From positions 1-64,000 of the forward strand of contig WNDX01000005.1 in NCBI GenBank assembly GCA_009914615.1: a stretch of DNA of 64,000 nucleotides, given 5' to 3'. The stretch comes from Herbaspirillum frisingense. Lineage in GTDB: Bacteria; Pseudomonadota; Gammaproteobacteria; Burkholderiales; Burkholderiaceae_D. A model generated the notes under the pieces. It was not told the origin of the DNA. It saw nothing but the letters and a program-made list of their open reading frames with translations, and made no database searches. The number at the start of each line of letters is the position of its first letter. The stretch's first letter is position 1. Of the stretch, positions 1-10,287 are shown in pieces. The position numbers and the translations under genes were made by a program.

Positions 1-58
1 TGAGAACCTCTATATTCTCACTTTGGGCACTCGATGCCGCCGGAACGTGAGGATCCAC
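1..58 (-). CDS. Possible N-terminal fragment of a small ORF (VDPHVPAASSAQSENIEVL...), open to the window edge; possibly an IS66-type accessory transposase protein
   Basis: GTG at 58 preceded by a purine-rich stretch; frame open to the edge; adjacent sequence GTAAGGGCGAGATGC resembles an IS66-like end. Only 19 codons visible. Confidence 0.2.
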   Translation of the reverse strand, partial: MDPHVPAASSAQSENIEVL

Positions 59-100
59 CTCTTACCGCAACTCCCTCACTTCAACTTTAGCATCTCGCCC

Positions 101-265
101 TTACGGGGGAGGCGTCCATTCCATTTCCTGCGAGCCATCGCACCAGTAAATGCGAGCCGGCTTGGTCAGGGCGGCGATTTCCGCGACCCAGTTGATCAGT
201 TTCTGGTGTTTGACGTACGCGGGAGCATTCACCGCGGGAACGCCAGCCATGAGGGGTTGGTTCAT
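101..265 (-). pseudogene. pckG: Truncated 5' end of GTP-dependent phosphoenolpyruvate carboxykinase
   Basis: [47 protein letters not shown] matches the PEPCK (GTP) N-terminus, then diverges to MEWTPPP-stop. Confidence 0.75.
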
Positions 266-659
266 AGATGCTACCTCCAATGCCACAAGTTGATGAATTC
301 GTTTTGGCACGGCAGGATCGTCGTTGCTAGAAACCGGCGGGGCGATACTCACGCCAGCCAGCGATACGGCGGTCTTGTCGACGGCGACCGCCATCCTGGG
401 ATATCGGCCGCTAGGCCCGCAACCATGCTTGGCGCGGGCTTGGCTCACTCTTCGACAATGAAAAGTGGAAGAAAGTGGCAGCGATTGTACCCCGATAAAA
501 AAGAATTTACTGAAATTTGTAGCGAAAAATACCCGACTTATGTAGTAGGTAATTACAAATTGAAAAATTCTGTTTTTTCATTACTGTGGCGCATAACATG
601 ATTTTACACAGAATCCGCTTAAACAGTGGATTTGCGCGGGATTGCGGGCGACACACCAT

Positions 660-1550
660 TCACGATGTGAATATCTCGCGCAGAAAATCAACGAAAACTT
701 TCACTTTGGCGGTTTCGCGACGAGTGGGCTGATAGAGCGCGAAGATGTCCGGACCGGCCGCTTGCCAGTCCGGCAACACCGGCACCAGCTCGCCATTGCG
801 CAAGGCGGGAACCAGCGACACCGACATCTGCTGGATGATGCCGCAGCCGGCTTTGCCCGCTTCGATCATGGACTCCACGTGATCCATCATGACCGCGCCT
901 CCTGGCGTATGCGAGCTATCTTTTCCGTTCCGGGAAAATCGCCACGGCCGGATCATGCGCGTGCGCGGGTTGAGAAAGCCCAGGCACGCAAACTGATCCA
1001 GCGATTCGGGCGAGTGCGGCCAGCCGTTCTGCTGCAGGAACGCGGGCGCGGCGCAGCAGACATAGCGCGTGGCCGCCAGCTTGCGCGCCACCATGCCGGA
1101 ATCGGGCAGCTCGCCGATGCGCACCAGCACGTCGATGCCCTCCTCCACCATGTCGATCATGCGATCGCTCACGGTGATGCGCAGCTCCAGTTCCGGATAG
1201 CGCTGCAGGAAGCGCGGCAGGGCCGGCGCCACGTACTGGCGGCTGATCACGCTGGGCAGATCCACCCGCAGCACGCCGGCGGGTGTGGCGTCCGATTCCC
1301 GCAGCCCGGCTTCCAGCTCGCCCATGTCGGCCAGCAGGCGCAGCGCCTGGACGTGACAATGCCGGCCCTCCTCGGTGAGCGACATGCTGCGCGTGGTGCG
1401 GTTGATCAGCCGGACCTTGAAATGCGCCTCCAGTGCGGCGACATGGTTGGTCACCGAGGAAGTGGACATGGCCAGCTTCTCCGCCGCGCGGCTGAAGGCG
1501 CCGGCTTCGACCACCGCGCAAAACACCTTGAGCATGTCCAGCCTGTCCAT
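660..1550 (-). CDS. LysR family transcriptional regulator
   Basis: MDRLDMLKVFCAVVEAGAFSRAAEKLAMSTSSVTNHVAALE wHTH start and LysR effector-domain layout. Confidence 0.93.
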   Translation of the reverse strand: MDRLDMLKVFCAVVEAGAFSRAAEKLAMSTSSVTNHVAALEAHFKVRLINRTTRSMSLTEEGRHCHVQALRLLADMGELEAGLRESDATPAGVLRVDLPSVISRQYVAPALPRFLQRYPELELRITVSDRMIDMVEEGIDVLVRIGELPDSGMVARKLAATRYVCCAAPAFLQQNGWPHSPESLDQFACLGFLNPRTRMIRPWRFSRNGKDSSHTPGGAVMMDHVESMIEAGKAGCGIIQQMSVSLVPALRNGELVPVLPDWQAAGPDIFALYQPTRRETAKVKVFVDFLREIFTS

Positions 1551-1742
1551 CGCGCTCTCCCGTTGAGCTTTGCATTGGTTCCGATTCTAGGGCATGCGGC
1601 CGCGGCGATTATCCAGCGTTGCGCAATTCTGACTTGCGCGCCGCCCTGTTTTTCCGCGCGGCCGGTCTCCCTACACTGCCCTGCATCGACCGCGCCGCAC
1701 CCGGCGGCCGGCGAGTTCCCATCCAACAGCCAGGAGCAGATC

Positions 1743-2744
1743 ATGACCGTCAACACCATGCAAGCCGCCGTCCTCGCCCAGTTCGGCGCCCCGCTTACCC
1801 TCGCCGACACCGACATCCCGCCGCTGCGCCCCGGCCAGGTACTGGTGCGTGTGTCCGCCAGCGGCGTCAATCCGCTGGACACCAAGATCCAGTCCGGCAA
1901 TGCCGCCCACGCCCAAATCCGGCTGCCGGCCATCCTCGGCATCGACCTGGCTGGCGTGGTGCATGCCGTGCATCCGGATGAAACCGGCTTCCGGCCCGGC
2001 GACGAAGTCTATGGCATGACCGGCGGGGTAGGCGGCGTGTCCGGCTCGCTGGCGCAATTTGCCGCGGTGGACGCCGATCTGCTGGCGCTCAAGCCGCGCC
2101 GGCTGGACATGCGCCAGGCCGCCGCGCTGCCGCTGATCTTCATCACCGCCTGGGAGGGCCTGGTCGATCGCGCCCGGGTGCGCCCCGGACAAAAGGTGCT
2201 GGTGCACGGCGGTGCCGGCGGTGTCGGCCATATCGCGGTACAGATCGCCCGTGCCTTCGGCGCCGAGGTTTATGCCACCGGCAGCGCCGAACAGAAAGCC
2301 GTGATCGAAAGCTTCGGCGCGGTCGCCATCGATTACCGCAGCGAAGGCGTGGAAGATTACGTGGCCCGCCACACCGGCGGCGAAGGCTTCGACATCGTCT
2401 ACGACACCGTCGGCGGCGCTACCCTGGATGCGTCTTTCGCCGCCGTCCGCCGCTACCACGGCCACGTGGTCAGTTGCCTGGGCTGGGGCGCGCACAAGCT
2501 GGCGCCGCTGTCCTTCCGCGCCGCCACCTATTCGGGCGTGTTCACGCTGTTGCCGCTGCTGTCCGGCCAGGGCCGCGCCCATCACGGCGACATCATGCGT
2601 GAAGCCGCGCGCCTGGCCGACGCCGGCCAGCTCAGCTTGTTGATGGACGAGCGCCGCTTCACGCTGGGCCAGGTCAACGAGGCGCATGCGATCGCCGCCG
2701 GCGGCCAGGCGCGCGGCAAACTGGTGATCGATGTGGCGATCTGA
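1743..2744 (+). CDS. Zinc-type alcohol dehydrogenase/quinone oxidoreductase (MDR superfamily)
   Basis: MQAAVLAQFGAPLTLADTDIPPLRPGQVLVRVSASGVNPLDTKIQ; VHGGAGGVGHIAVQIARAFGAEV nucleotide-binding motif. Start reassigned from the over-extended ORF at 642. Confidence 0.92.
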   Translation: MTVNTMQAAVLAQFGAPLTLADTDIPPLRPGQVLVRVSASGVNPLDTKIQSGNAAHAQIRLPAILGIDLAGVVHAVHPDETGFRPGDEVYGMTGGVGGVSGSLAQFAAVDADLLALKPRRLDMRQAAALPLIFITAWEGLVDRARVRPGQKVLVHGGAGGVGHIAVQIARAFGAEVYATGSAEQKAVIESFGAVAIDYRSEGVEDYVARHTGGEGFDIVYDTVGGATLDASFAAVRRYHGHVVSCLGWGAHKLAPLSFRAATYSGVFTLLPLLSGQGRAHHGDIMREAARLADAGQLSLLMDERRFTLGQVNEAHAIAAGGQARGKLVIDVAI

Positions 2745-2887
2745 TGGCGTTTGATGGCGTTTGATGGCGCCCATGGAGCCTGGCGCGCCGGCAAGCCGAA
2801 AGGCGGCAATCCCTTTATGATGACGCCCAGGCGCCCTCATCCAACCGCGACGGCGCACCTCGACAACGCCAAGCCACGGAGACCATC

Positions 2888-3874
2888 ATGAAAATTGCCA
2901 TCCTCGACGACTATCAAGACGCGGTGCGCCACCTGGACTGCTTTCGCATGCTGGACGGCCACGACGTCAAGGTATTCACCAACACCGCGCGCGGCGCCGG
3001 CCAGTTGGCCGCGCGACTGGCGCCGTTCGACGCCCTGGTGTTGATCCGCGAGCGCACCGTCTTCAACAAGCTGCTGCTGGACAAGCTGCCGCTGCTGAAG
3101 CTGATCTCGCAGACCGGCAAGGTCAGCGGCCACATCGACGTGGCCGCCGCCACCGAGCGCGGCATCGCGCTGGCCGAGGGCGTGGGCGACCCGACCGCGC
3201 CGGCCGAGCTGACCTGGGCGCTGATCATGGCCGCCATGCGCCGCGTGCCGCAATACTGCAGCGCGCTGCGCGCAGGCGCCTGGCAGCAGGTATCGGCCAC
3301 GCCGCATCACAATGCCATCGGCAGCGCGCTCAAGGGCCGCACACTGGGCGTCTGGGGTTATGGAAAGATCGGCAAGATGGTCGCCGGCTACGGCCGCGCC
3401 TTCGGCATGAACGTGGTGATCTGGGGACGCGACGCCAGCCGCGAACAGGCGCAAAAGGATGGCTATCAAGCCGCCGCCGACAAGGAAGAATTCTTCAGCC
3501 AGGCCGACGTGCTGACGCTGCATCTGCGCCTCAACGATGCCACCCGCGGCATCGTCAAGGCGGCCGACCTGGCGCGGATGAAGCCCACGGCCTGCTTCGT
3601 CAACACCAGCCGTGCCGAACTGGTCGAAACCGGCGCGCTGGAAGCTGCCCTGCAGCAAGGCCGTCCCGGCCTGGCCGCGCTCGACGTGTACGAGCAGGAA
3701 CCGCTGCCGGTCGATTCACCCTTGCTGAAAATGGATAACGTGGTGGCCGCGCCGCACCTGGGCTATGTGGAGAAAGACGGCTACGAACTCTACTTCCGCG
3801 CCGCCTTCCAAAACATCCTCGACTACGCCGCCGGCGCGCCGAAGAACATCCTCAATCCTGAGGCTCTGGGGTAA
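2888..3874 (+). CDS. D-2-hydroxyacid dehydrogenase (NAD-dependent)
   Basis: KGRTLGVWGYGKIGKMVAGYGRAFGMNVVIWGRD; FVNTSRAELVETGALEAAL; DVYEQEPLP. Confidence 0.93.
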   Translation: MKIAILDDYQDAVRHLDCFRMLDGHDVKVFTNTARGAGQLAARLAPFDALVLIRERTVFNKLLLDKLPLLKLISQTGKVSGHIDVAAATERGIALAEGVGDPTAPAELTWALIMAAMRRVPQYCSALRAGAWQQVSATPHHNAIGSALKGRTLGVWGYGKIGKMVAGYGRAFGMNVVIWGRDASREQAQKDGYQAAADKEEFFSQADVLTLHLRLNDATRGIVKAADLARMKPTACFVNTSRAELVETGALEAALQQGRPGLAALDVYEQEPLPVDSPLLKMDNVVAAPHLGYVEKDGYELYFRAAFQNILDYAAGAPKNILNPEALG

Positions 3875-4616
3875 TCCGGTGAATGGTGCGCACCGGCGGA
3901 TTGTAGTGCAGTAGCGGCGACTTGCCGGACGCCTTCCACAGGTGCCGCCAGCCCGGCGGCCATGGCAGCGGCGGTCCGGAATATTCGGGCACATTGCGCC
4001 GCACCGGGATCACCGGGAGATGCTCGGGCATCTTGCCGTTGTAGTGCCAACCCAGGCTGTACGCGTAATCCGGCAACAACGTGGCGCACACCAACTCGAA
4101 CCAGTTGGCGTGCTCCTCATCCTCGCCCAGCGCCTGCGCCAGGCCCTGCGGATCGAATTGCGCCAGCAGGCGCGCCAACTCTTCCGGCGACGCCGCGGGA
4201 CTGTCGCCCCAGCCCATCACCGGATTGAAGTTGTAATCCGCGCCCGACCCATACCAACCCTCGCGCCACGGCCGTTCTATCCACTGCCGCGGGCCGCCGA
4301 ACAGATGCCAGCGCCAATGCAGGCCGGACGGCTTGGGCCAACTGTAAAGATACAGCCGCTGGTAGCCAGCGCGATGCAGCTCGCGCACCATCGCCATCAA
4401 CCGTGCATGCGGCATGCGATCCGACGGCGCAAGACGGAACAGGATGGGCGTGCCATCCGCATGCTGGACTTCATCCGACGACAGGTTCAAATCCAGCGTA
4501 CGCACCTCGCTGCCGAAGCGCGCGGAAATCCATCCCGTCAGCAGATTGACGAGCACGATCACGCCATAGCCGCGATGACGGTGGAAAATGACGGTGCCGG
4601 GTGCCAGTGGTTTCAT
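3852..4616 (-). CDS. Conserved hypothetical protein
   Basis: ORF with likely start MKPLAPGTVIFHRHRGYGVIVLVN; convergent with and slightly overlapping the upstream dehydrogenase. Confidence 0.6.
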   Translation of the reverse strand: MKPLAPGTVIFHRHRGYGVIVLVNLLTGWISARFGSEVRTLDLNLSSDEVQHADGTPILFRLAPSDRMPHARLMAMVRELHRAGYQRLYLYSWPKPSGLHWRWHLFGGPRQWIERPWREGWYGSGADYNFNPVMGWGDSPAASPEELARLLAQFDPQGLAQALGEDEEHANWFELVCATLLPDYAYSLGWHYNGKMPEHLPVIPVRRNVPEYSGPPLPWPPGWRHLWKASGKSPLLHYNPPVRTIHRITPEPQD

Positions 4617-4948
4617 ATCCGTTCCATTATATGACTCATTTCTCTGCAGCATTTCCACCGCCGCAAAACGCGGCGCGCACGCGACGGATTGCCTTGCGAC
4701 ATGATGGAAAAACCCTATAGGAAAGAAGCTGTGGCGCCGATGGAGGATTTCAAGTTCTGAAGGTGGCAATGCGTCCATGAGCTTCGCAGGCCTGCATTCT
4801 CCGACGCGAAGAACACCTCCGGAACATCCCGTCATTGCACAGGCGCAAAAACCGGCACAGCCGCATGCCCGCACCCAGGCAAAGGAGAACCGCGTCGCCG
4901 TCCGTGTAAGATAGCGGACGGCGTTTTTCACTTCTTGATAGGAATATC

Positions 4949-5437
4949 ATGAGCCTGCGCATCATCGCCACCGGCGGCACCTTCGACAAGCACTACGACG
5001 AGATCGCGGGTCAGCTTGATTTCGGCGTCAGCCATCTGCCGCAGGTCATCTCGCGCGCGCGCATCACCGCCGAAGTGATCCTGGAAGAATTGCGCCTGCT
5101 CGACTCTCTGGAGATGCAAGACGCCGACCGCCAGCGCATCCTGGCTTCCTGCAAGAGCTCCACCCAGCAAGCCATCGTCATCGTGCACGGCACCGACACC
5201 ATGCAGCTCACCGCGCAGGTGCTGGGCCAGGCATTGCAGGACAAGACGGTGGTGCTGACCGGCGCCATGATTCCCTATGAAATCGCCAATTCGGATGCCC
5301 TGTTCAATTTCGGCTTCGCCTGCGGTGTGGCCCAGGTGCTGCCGCCCGGCGTCTATGTCGCCATGAACGGACAGATCTTCGCCTGGAACAAGGTGGCAAA
5401 GAATCGCAGCGCGGGCGTGTTCGAACCGATCAGGTAA
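4949..5437 (+). CDS. Asparaginase-domain protein (N-terminal domain only, 162 aa)
   Basis: IIATGGTFDKHYDE; IVIVHGTDTMQLTAQ; KTVVLTGAMIPYE asparaginase motifs. Confidence 0.88.
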   Translation: MSLRIIATGGTFDKHYDEIAGQLDFGVSHLPQVISRARITAEVILEELRLLDSLEMQDADRQRILASCKSSTQQAIVIVHGTDTMQLTAQVLGQALQDKTVVLTGAMIPYEIANSDALFNFGFACGVAQVLPPGVYVAMNGQIFAWNKVAKNRSAGVFEPIR

Positions 5438-5459
5438 TGATTTTCGCGGGATGGCCGGC

Positions 5460-6362
5460 TCAGCCCGGCTGCTGCCCGCGCGCCCATTCGCGGCAGAATT
5501 CCAGCAGCGCCGACAGGCTGGGCGACGGCGCCCGATGGCGGCTCACCACCATGTAGAAATGCCGGCGCAGCAGCGGCAACGGCGTCGCCAGCTCGACCAG
5601 CTTGCCCGACTCGATCAGATCCTCCACCACCGCGCGCGACAGGCAACTGATGCCCAGCCCTTCGGCCGTGGCGCGCTTGATGGCTTCCGAATTGCCGAAC
5701 TCGAAGGAGGACGGCAGATGGTGCAGGTAGGGAATCAGCGCATGCTCCACCGCCTCGCGCGTGCCCGATCCCGCTTCGCGCAGCAGCCAGTCGGCCTCGC
5801 GCAGCATCTTCAGGCTGATCTTGCGGCCGCTCTCGACGATCGGATGATGCGGCGCGGCCACCACGATCAATTCGTCGGTCATCCATGGCTCGACGTTGAC
5901 GTCGTCGGCGTGGCAGGGGCCTTCGATCAGCGCCGCATCGACTTCGAAATTGACCACCGCATCCACGATGTCGGCGGTATTGGCCACCAGCGCCCGCACG
6001 CGCGCGCCGGCATGGCGCTTGCGGTAAGACGAAATCATCGCCGGCAGCATGTAACTGCCGATGGTGGTGGAGGCGCCGATGTGCAGCTCGCTGCCCGAGG
6101 CCGGATCGGCGAACTGGCGCTCGATGGTGTGCGCGGCATCCAGCATGTGGCGCGCCTGCGGCAGCAACAGGCGGCCACTGTCATTGAGGATCAGGCGCTT
6201 GCCGACGCGGTCGAAAAGCTGCACGCCGAGCAGGCTCTCCAGCTCGTTGAGCGAAGCGCTGGCGGCCGACTGCGATAGCGCCACCATCTCGGCGGCGGCC
6301 GTGGTGGAGCCCGATTGCGCGACCGCGAGGAAGATCTGCAATTGCCTGAGTGTAATTTTCAT
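5460..6362 (-). CDS. LysR family regulator, divergent from the YeiH-type gene
   Basis: MKITLRQLQIFLAVAQSGSTTAAAEMVALSQSAASASLNELE; divergent location. Confidence 0.92.
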   Translation of the reverse strand: MKITLRQLQIFLAVAQSGSTTAAAEMVALSQSAASASLNELESLLGVQLFDRVGKRLILNDSGRLLLPQARHMLDAAHTIERQFADPASGSELHIGASTTIGSYMLPAMISSYRKRHAGARVRALVANTADIVDAVVNFEVDAALIEGPCHADDVNVEPWMTDELIVVAAPHHPIVESGRKISLKMLREADWLLREAGSGTREAVEHALIPYLHHLPSSFEFGNSEAIKRATAEGLGISCLSRAVVEDLIESGKLVELATPLPLLRRHFYMVVSRHRAPSPSLSALLEFCREWARGQQPG

Positions 6363-6412
6363 GGGGATCCCGTTGGCCTGCGCGTTCCCCCGCATGGGGA
6401 TGCCCAGACAAC

Positions 6413-6431
6413 CTACCTGTTCAATAGGTAG
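6413..6431. promoter_or_regulatory. Inverted repeat CTACCT-N7-AGGTAG in the LysR/yeiH divergent intergenic
   Basis: ctacctgttcaataggtag read directly; placed between divergent promoters. Confidence 0.5.
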
Positions 6432-6506
6432 ATCTTAACAAGATAACGCGTTTTTCTTTTATAGCGGCCGCGCTTACAGTGCACTCCATCGACAAAGCAT
6501 CTCAGC

Positions 6507-7553
6507 GTGGAGAGCAACATGCGTACCGCAAGCCATCCTCAAATCCTGCATCCAGCCCTGGCCGGCCTGGCGCTGTCCGGCGCCGTGGCCTGGGCCGCCA
6601 TGGGCCTGGGCGATATTGCCTGGCTGCAAAACCATGGCTTTTCGGCGCTGACCGTGGCCATCGTGCTGGGCATCGTGATCGGTAACACCCTGTATCCGCG
6701 CATCGCCGCCCCCTGCGGCGAAGGCGTGCGCTTTTCCAAGCAGACGCTGCTGCGCGCCGGCATCATCCTGTACGGCTTCCGCCTGACCTTCCAGGACATC
6801 GCCCATGTCGGCGTGGCCGGCGTGGTGATCGATGCGGCCATGCTGCTCTCGACCTTCGGCCTGGCCTGGCTGGTCGGCGTGAAACTCCTGAAACTGGATC
6901 GCAATGCGGCGCTGCTGATCGGCGCCGGCAGCTCGATCTGCGGCGCGGCCGCGGTAATGGCGACCGAACCGGTGCTGCGCGCGCGCAGCGAACAGGTGAC
7001 GGTGGCGGTCTCGACAGTGGTCATCTTCGGCTCGCTGGCGATCTTCCTCTACCCGCTGCTGTACACCTTGCAAAGCGAACCGGCCTGGGGCGCGCGCCTG
7101 CCCGACTTCGGCATCTACATCGGCTCCACGGTGCATGAAGTGGCGCAGGTGCTGGCCGCGGCCCGCTCGATCGACCAGCATACGGCTGACGTCGCGGTGA
7201 TCACCAAGATGGTCCGCGTGATGATGCTGGCGCCCTTCCTGCTGATGCTGTCGATGAAGGCCGGCCCCTCGGTGTCGGGCGAACGCGGCAAGCTGTCGAT
7301 TCCCTGGTTCGCCTTCATCGCGGTGGTGCTCTTCAACTCGTTCATGCCGCTGCCGGAGAGCATCAACAAGCTAGTCCTGCAAGCCGACACCCTGATGTTG
7401 GCGATGGCGATGGCGGCGTTGGGCCTGTCCACTCACCTGTCGGCGATCCGCAATGCGGGCATGAAGCCGCTGATCCTGGGCGCCATCCTGTTCGGCTGGC
7501 TGGTGGTGGGCGGCGCGCTGGTCAACGGCGCACTGGGACGCCTGCTGGCCTGA
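6507..7553 (+). CDS. YeiH/UPF0324 family putative membrane exporter
   Basis: Polytopic membrane protein; GAGSSICGAAAVMATEPVL and GSTVHEVAQVLAA motifs of UPF0324. Confidence 0.9.
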   Translation: MESNMRTASHPQILHPALAGLALSGAVAWAAMGLGDIAWLQNHGFSALTVAIVLGIVIGNTLYPRIAAPCGEGVRFSKQTLLRAGIILYGFRLTFQDIAHVGVAGVVIDAAMLLSTFGLAWLVGVKLLKLDRNAALLIGAGSSICGAAAVMATEPVLRARSEQVTVAVSTVVIFGSLAIFLYPLLYTLQSEPAWGARLPDFGIYIGSTVHEVAQVLAAARSIDQHTADVAVITKMVRVMMLAPFLLMLSMKAGPSVSGERGKLSIPWFAFIAVVLFNSFMPLPESINKLVLQADTLMLAMAMAALGLSTHLSAIRNAGMKPLILGAILFGWLVVGGALVNGALGRLLA

Positions 7554-7573
7554 TCCCCGCAACACGCCACATG

Positions 7574-7608
7574 AAAAAGCGCGGACCGTTTCCGGTTCGC
7601 GCTTTTTC
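7574..7608 (+). terminator. Intrinsic terminator after the yeiH-type gene
   Basis: aaaaagcgcggaccgtttccggttcgcgcttttt stem-loop. Confidence 0.8.
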
Positions 7609-7634
7609 CTGGTCTTGCGGAATGTTCAGGGCAT

Positions 7635-8105
7635 TCAATGCAGCGCGCCGCGCGCCGTCAGTTCGCGGATGATGCGCACGGTGTCGATATCGGCTTCCTG
7701 ATAGGCCGAGCGACGGAACTCGTTGTAAAAGGCTTCTTCGCTACCCGCGGTCTCCGTCTGGCCGTCGTCGTATTCGAAGCGTACGAAGAGGACGCCCTCC
7801 TGCGGCTCCTCGATGGTCATGCTCATGCGCGAGGCCGGGATTTCACCCTGTGCCGGCACTTCGTAGAGCACCTGGATCTGCGCCAGATAGATCACCTTGT
7901 CCACGATCACCAGCCCACCGTAGCGCAGCTCGCGGCGCACGCTGTCCAGGCTCTTGTCGGACAACCGGCAGTCGTCAAGATGCGGCATGAACAGCTTCGG
8001 CGCCTCGGCGCGCATGACCAGCCCACGCCACACCTGGTCGCGTGTCAGGGAATCGATCAGCGGATTGAGGGGGTCGTTGATCTGGATGAGATGATTGAAT
8101 TTCAT
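7635..8105 (-). CDS. DUF1857/AtaL-like (SRPBCC fold) protein
   Basis: MKFNHLIQINDPLNPLIDSLTRDQVWRGLVMRAEAPKLFMP; start reassigned to 8105. Confidence 0.7.
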   Translation of the reverse strand: MKFNHLIQINDPLNPLIDSLTRDQVWRGLVMRAEAPKLFMPHLDDCRLSDKSLDSVRRELRYGGLVIVDKVIYLAQIQVLYEVPAQGEIPASRMSMTIEEPQEGVLFVRFEYDDGQTETAGSEEAFYNEFRRSAYQEADIDTVRIIRELTARGALH

Positions 8106-8214
8106 GGTTGTGCTCTGACTGTGTTGCTTCACCTTGTAAGCGGCCATTGTCCCACATCGGACGTCCGAACCGGGACTGATACAATGACGCGTTTTTCTCC
8201 CCCGCCCGCTCCGT

Positions 8215-10287
8215 ATGTCCGCCCCATCGTTCGGTCTGAACAAGCCGCAAAGCGAAGCCGTCCACTACATGGCCGGCCCCTGCCTGGTGCTGGCCGGCGC
8301 CGGCTCGGGCAAGACGCGCGTGATCACGCAGAAGATCGCGCACCTGATCGAGAACTGCGGCTACGAGTCGCGCAACATCGCCGCGCTGACCTTCACCAAC
8401 AAGGCCGCGCTGGAAATGCAGGAACGCATCGCCAAGCTGCTCAAGGATCCGAAGCAGGCCAAGCACCTCACGGTCTCGACCTTCCACTCGCTGGGGGTCA
8501 AGATACTGCGCCAGGAGTCCAAGCATCTGGGGTTGAAGGATCGCTTTTCAATCATGGACAGCGACGATTGCTTTTCCCTGGTGCAAGAGCTGGCGGTGAC
8601 CACCGACAAGGCCATCATCCGCGGCATCCAGAACTCCATCTCGCTGTGGAAGAACGGCCTGGTCGATCCCGAGGTCGCGCTCAAGAGCGCCACCACCGAA
8701 GACGAAGCCCAGGCAGCCCGCATCTTCCGCAGCTACGTGGCCACGCTGAAGGCCTATCAGGCGGTCGATTTCGATGACCTGATCCGGCTGCCGGTGGAAC
8801 TGTTCCAGAGCAACGAAGAAGTGCGCGACCGCTGGCAGCGCAAACTGCGCTACCTGCTCATCGACGAATACCAGGACACCAATACCTGCCAGTACGAGCT
8901 GGTCAAGCTGCTGGTGACCGGCGTGGGCAAGAAGCCCATGTTCACCGCGGTGGGCGACGACGACCAGGCGATCTATGCCTGGCGCGGCGCCACCATGGAG
9001 AACCTCAAGCTGCTGGGCGTGGATTTTCCCAACCTGCACCTGATCAAGCTGGAACAGAACTACCGCTCCAGCACCCGCATCCTGAAGGCCGCCAACTCGG
9101 TCATCGCCAACAATCCCAAGCTGTTCGAAAAGACCTTGTGGTCCGAACACGGCCTGGGCGATCCGATCAGCGTGATGGCGATGGACGACGAGGAATCGGA
9201 AGCCGACCAGATCGCCATCTCGCTGTCGGCCCACCGTTTCGAGCGGCACGCCAAGTTCGCCGACTACGCCATCCTGTACCGCGGCAACCACCAGGCGCGC
9301 ATCCTGGAAAAGGCGCTGCGCCGCGAGCGCATCCCCTATGTGATGTCGGGCGGCCAGAGTTATTTCGACCGCGCCGAGATCAAGGACATCATTGCCTACC
9401 TGCGCCTGATCGCCAACCAGGACGACGATCCCGCTTTCATCCGCGCCGTCACCACGCCACGCCGCGGCGTCGGCCAGGCCACGCTGGAAGTGCTGGGCAC
9501 GCTGGCCGGCCAGTGGCAATGTTCGCTGTTCGAAGCGGTCTACAAGGGCGGCCTGGAAGACAAGCTGACCGACCGCCAACTGCTGCCGCTGCGCAAGTTC
9601 TGCGATTTCATCAATGCACTGGAATCGCGCGCCACCCGCCCCGGCCCCTCCGGCAGCGGCGAGAATGCCGGCAAGGTGCTGGACGACATGATGGAAGCCA
9701 TCAACTATGAGTTCTATCTCTACGACAGCTTCGAGGAGCGCGCCGCGCAGGCGCGCTGGCAAAACGTGGTGGACTTCACCAACTGGCTCAAGGAACGCGC
9801 CTGCGGCGGCCGCGATCGCGACGGCGAGGAAAAGAACCTGCTCGAAATCACGCAGATGGTGGCGCTGATGAGCATGCTGGAAGGCCGTGACGAAGAACAG
9901 GACGCGGTGCGCATGTCCACGCTGCACGCCTCCAAGGGGCTGGAATTCCCGCACGTGTTCCTGGTCGGCGTGGAAGAAGGCATCCTGCCGCACAAGGGCG
10001 ATCCCGACACCCCGCCCGAGCAAGCCGCGGCGCGCATCGAAGAGGAACGCCGCCTGATGTACGTCGGCATCACGCGCGCCCAGCGCACGCTGCATCTGTC
10101 GTGGTGCAAGCGCCGCAAGCGCGCCAAGGAAGTGATCGAGTGCCAGATCTCGCGCTTCGTGAAAGAGATGCGCCTGGACGAAGGCGAAGCGGTGCCGCAG
10201 GAAGCCGAAAAGATCACGCCGCAAGCGCGCCTGGCCAACCTCAAGGCCTTGCTGCAAAAACCCAAGCCGGCGCCGGATCCGGCCTGA
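8215..10287 (+). CDS. rep: ATP-dependent DNA helicase Rep/UvrD family
   Basis: GAGSGKTRVITQKI (Walker A), LIDEYQDTN, GDDDQAIYAWRGA, LEQNYRSS, STLHASKGLEFPHVF. Confidence 0.93.
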   Translation: MSAPSFGLNKPQSEAVHYMAGPCLVLAGAGSGKTRVITQKIAHLIENCGYESRNIAALTFTNKAALEMQERIAKLLKDPKQAKHLTVSTFHSLGVKILRQESKHLGLKDRFSIMDSDDCFSLVQELAVTTDKAIIRGIQNSISLWKNGLVDPEVALKSATTEDEAQAARIFRSYVATLKAYQAVDFDDLIRLPVELFQSNEEVRDRWQRKLRYLLIDEYQDTNTCQYELVKLLVTGVGKKPMFTAVGDDDQAIYAWRGATMENLKLLGVDFPNLHLIKLEQNYRSSTRILKAANSVIANNPKLFEKTLWSEHGLGDPISVMAMDDEESEADQIAISLSAHRFERHAKFADYAILYRGNHQARILEKALRRERIPYVMSGGQSYFDRAEIKDIIAYLRLIANQDDDPAFIRAVTTPRRGVGQATLEVLGTLAGQWQCSLFEAVYKGGLEDKLTDRQLLPLRKFCDFINALESRATRPGPSGSGENAGKVLDDMMEAINYEFYLYDSFEERAAQARWQNVVDFTNWLKERACGGRDRDGEEKNLLEITQMVALMSMLEGRDEEQDAVRMSTLHASKGLEFPHVFLVGVEEGILPHKGDPDTPPEQAAARIEEERRLMYVGITRAQRTLHLSWCKRRKRAKEVIECQISRFVKEMRLDEGEAVPQEAEKITPQARLANLKALLQKPKPAPDPA

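Noticed and set aside
642-1742. N-terminal extension of ORF 642..2744
   Set aside because: Antisense to the LysR gene; the MDR protein starts at 1743.
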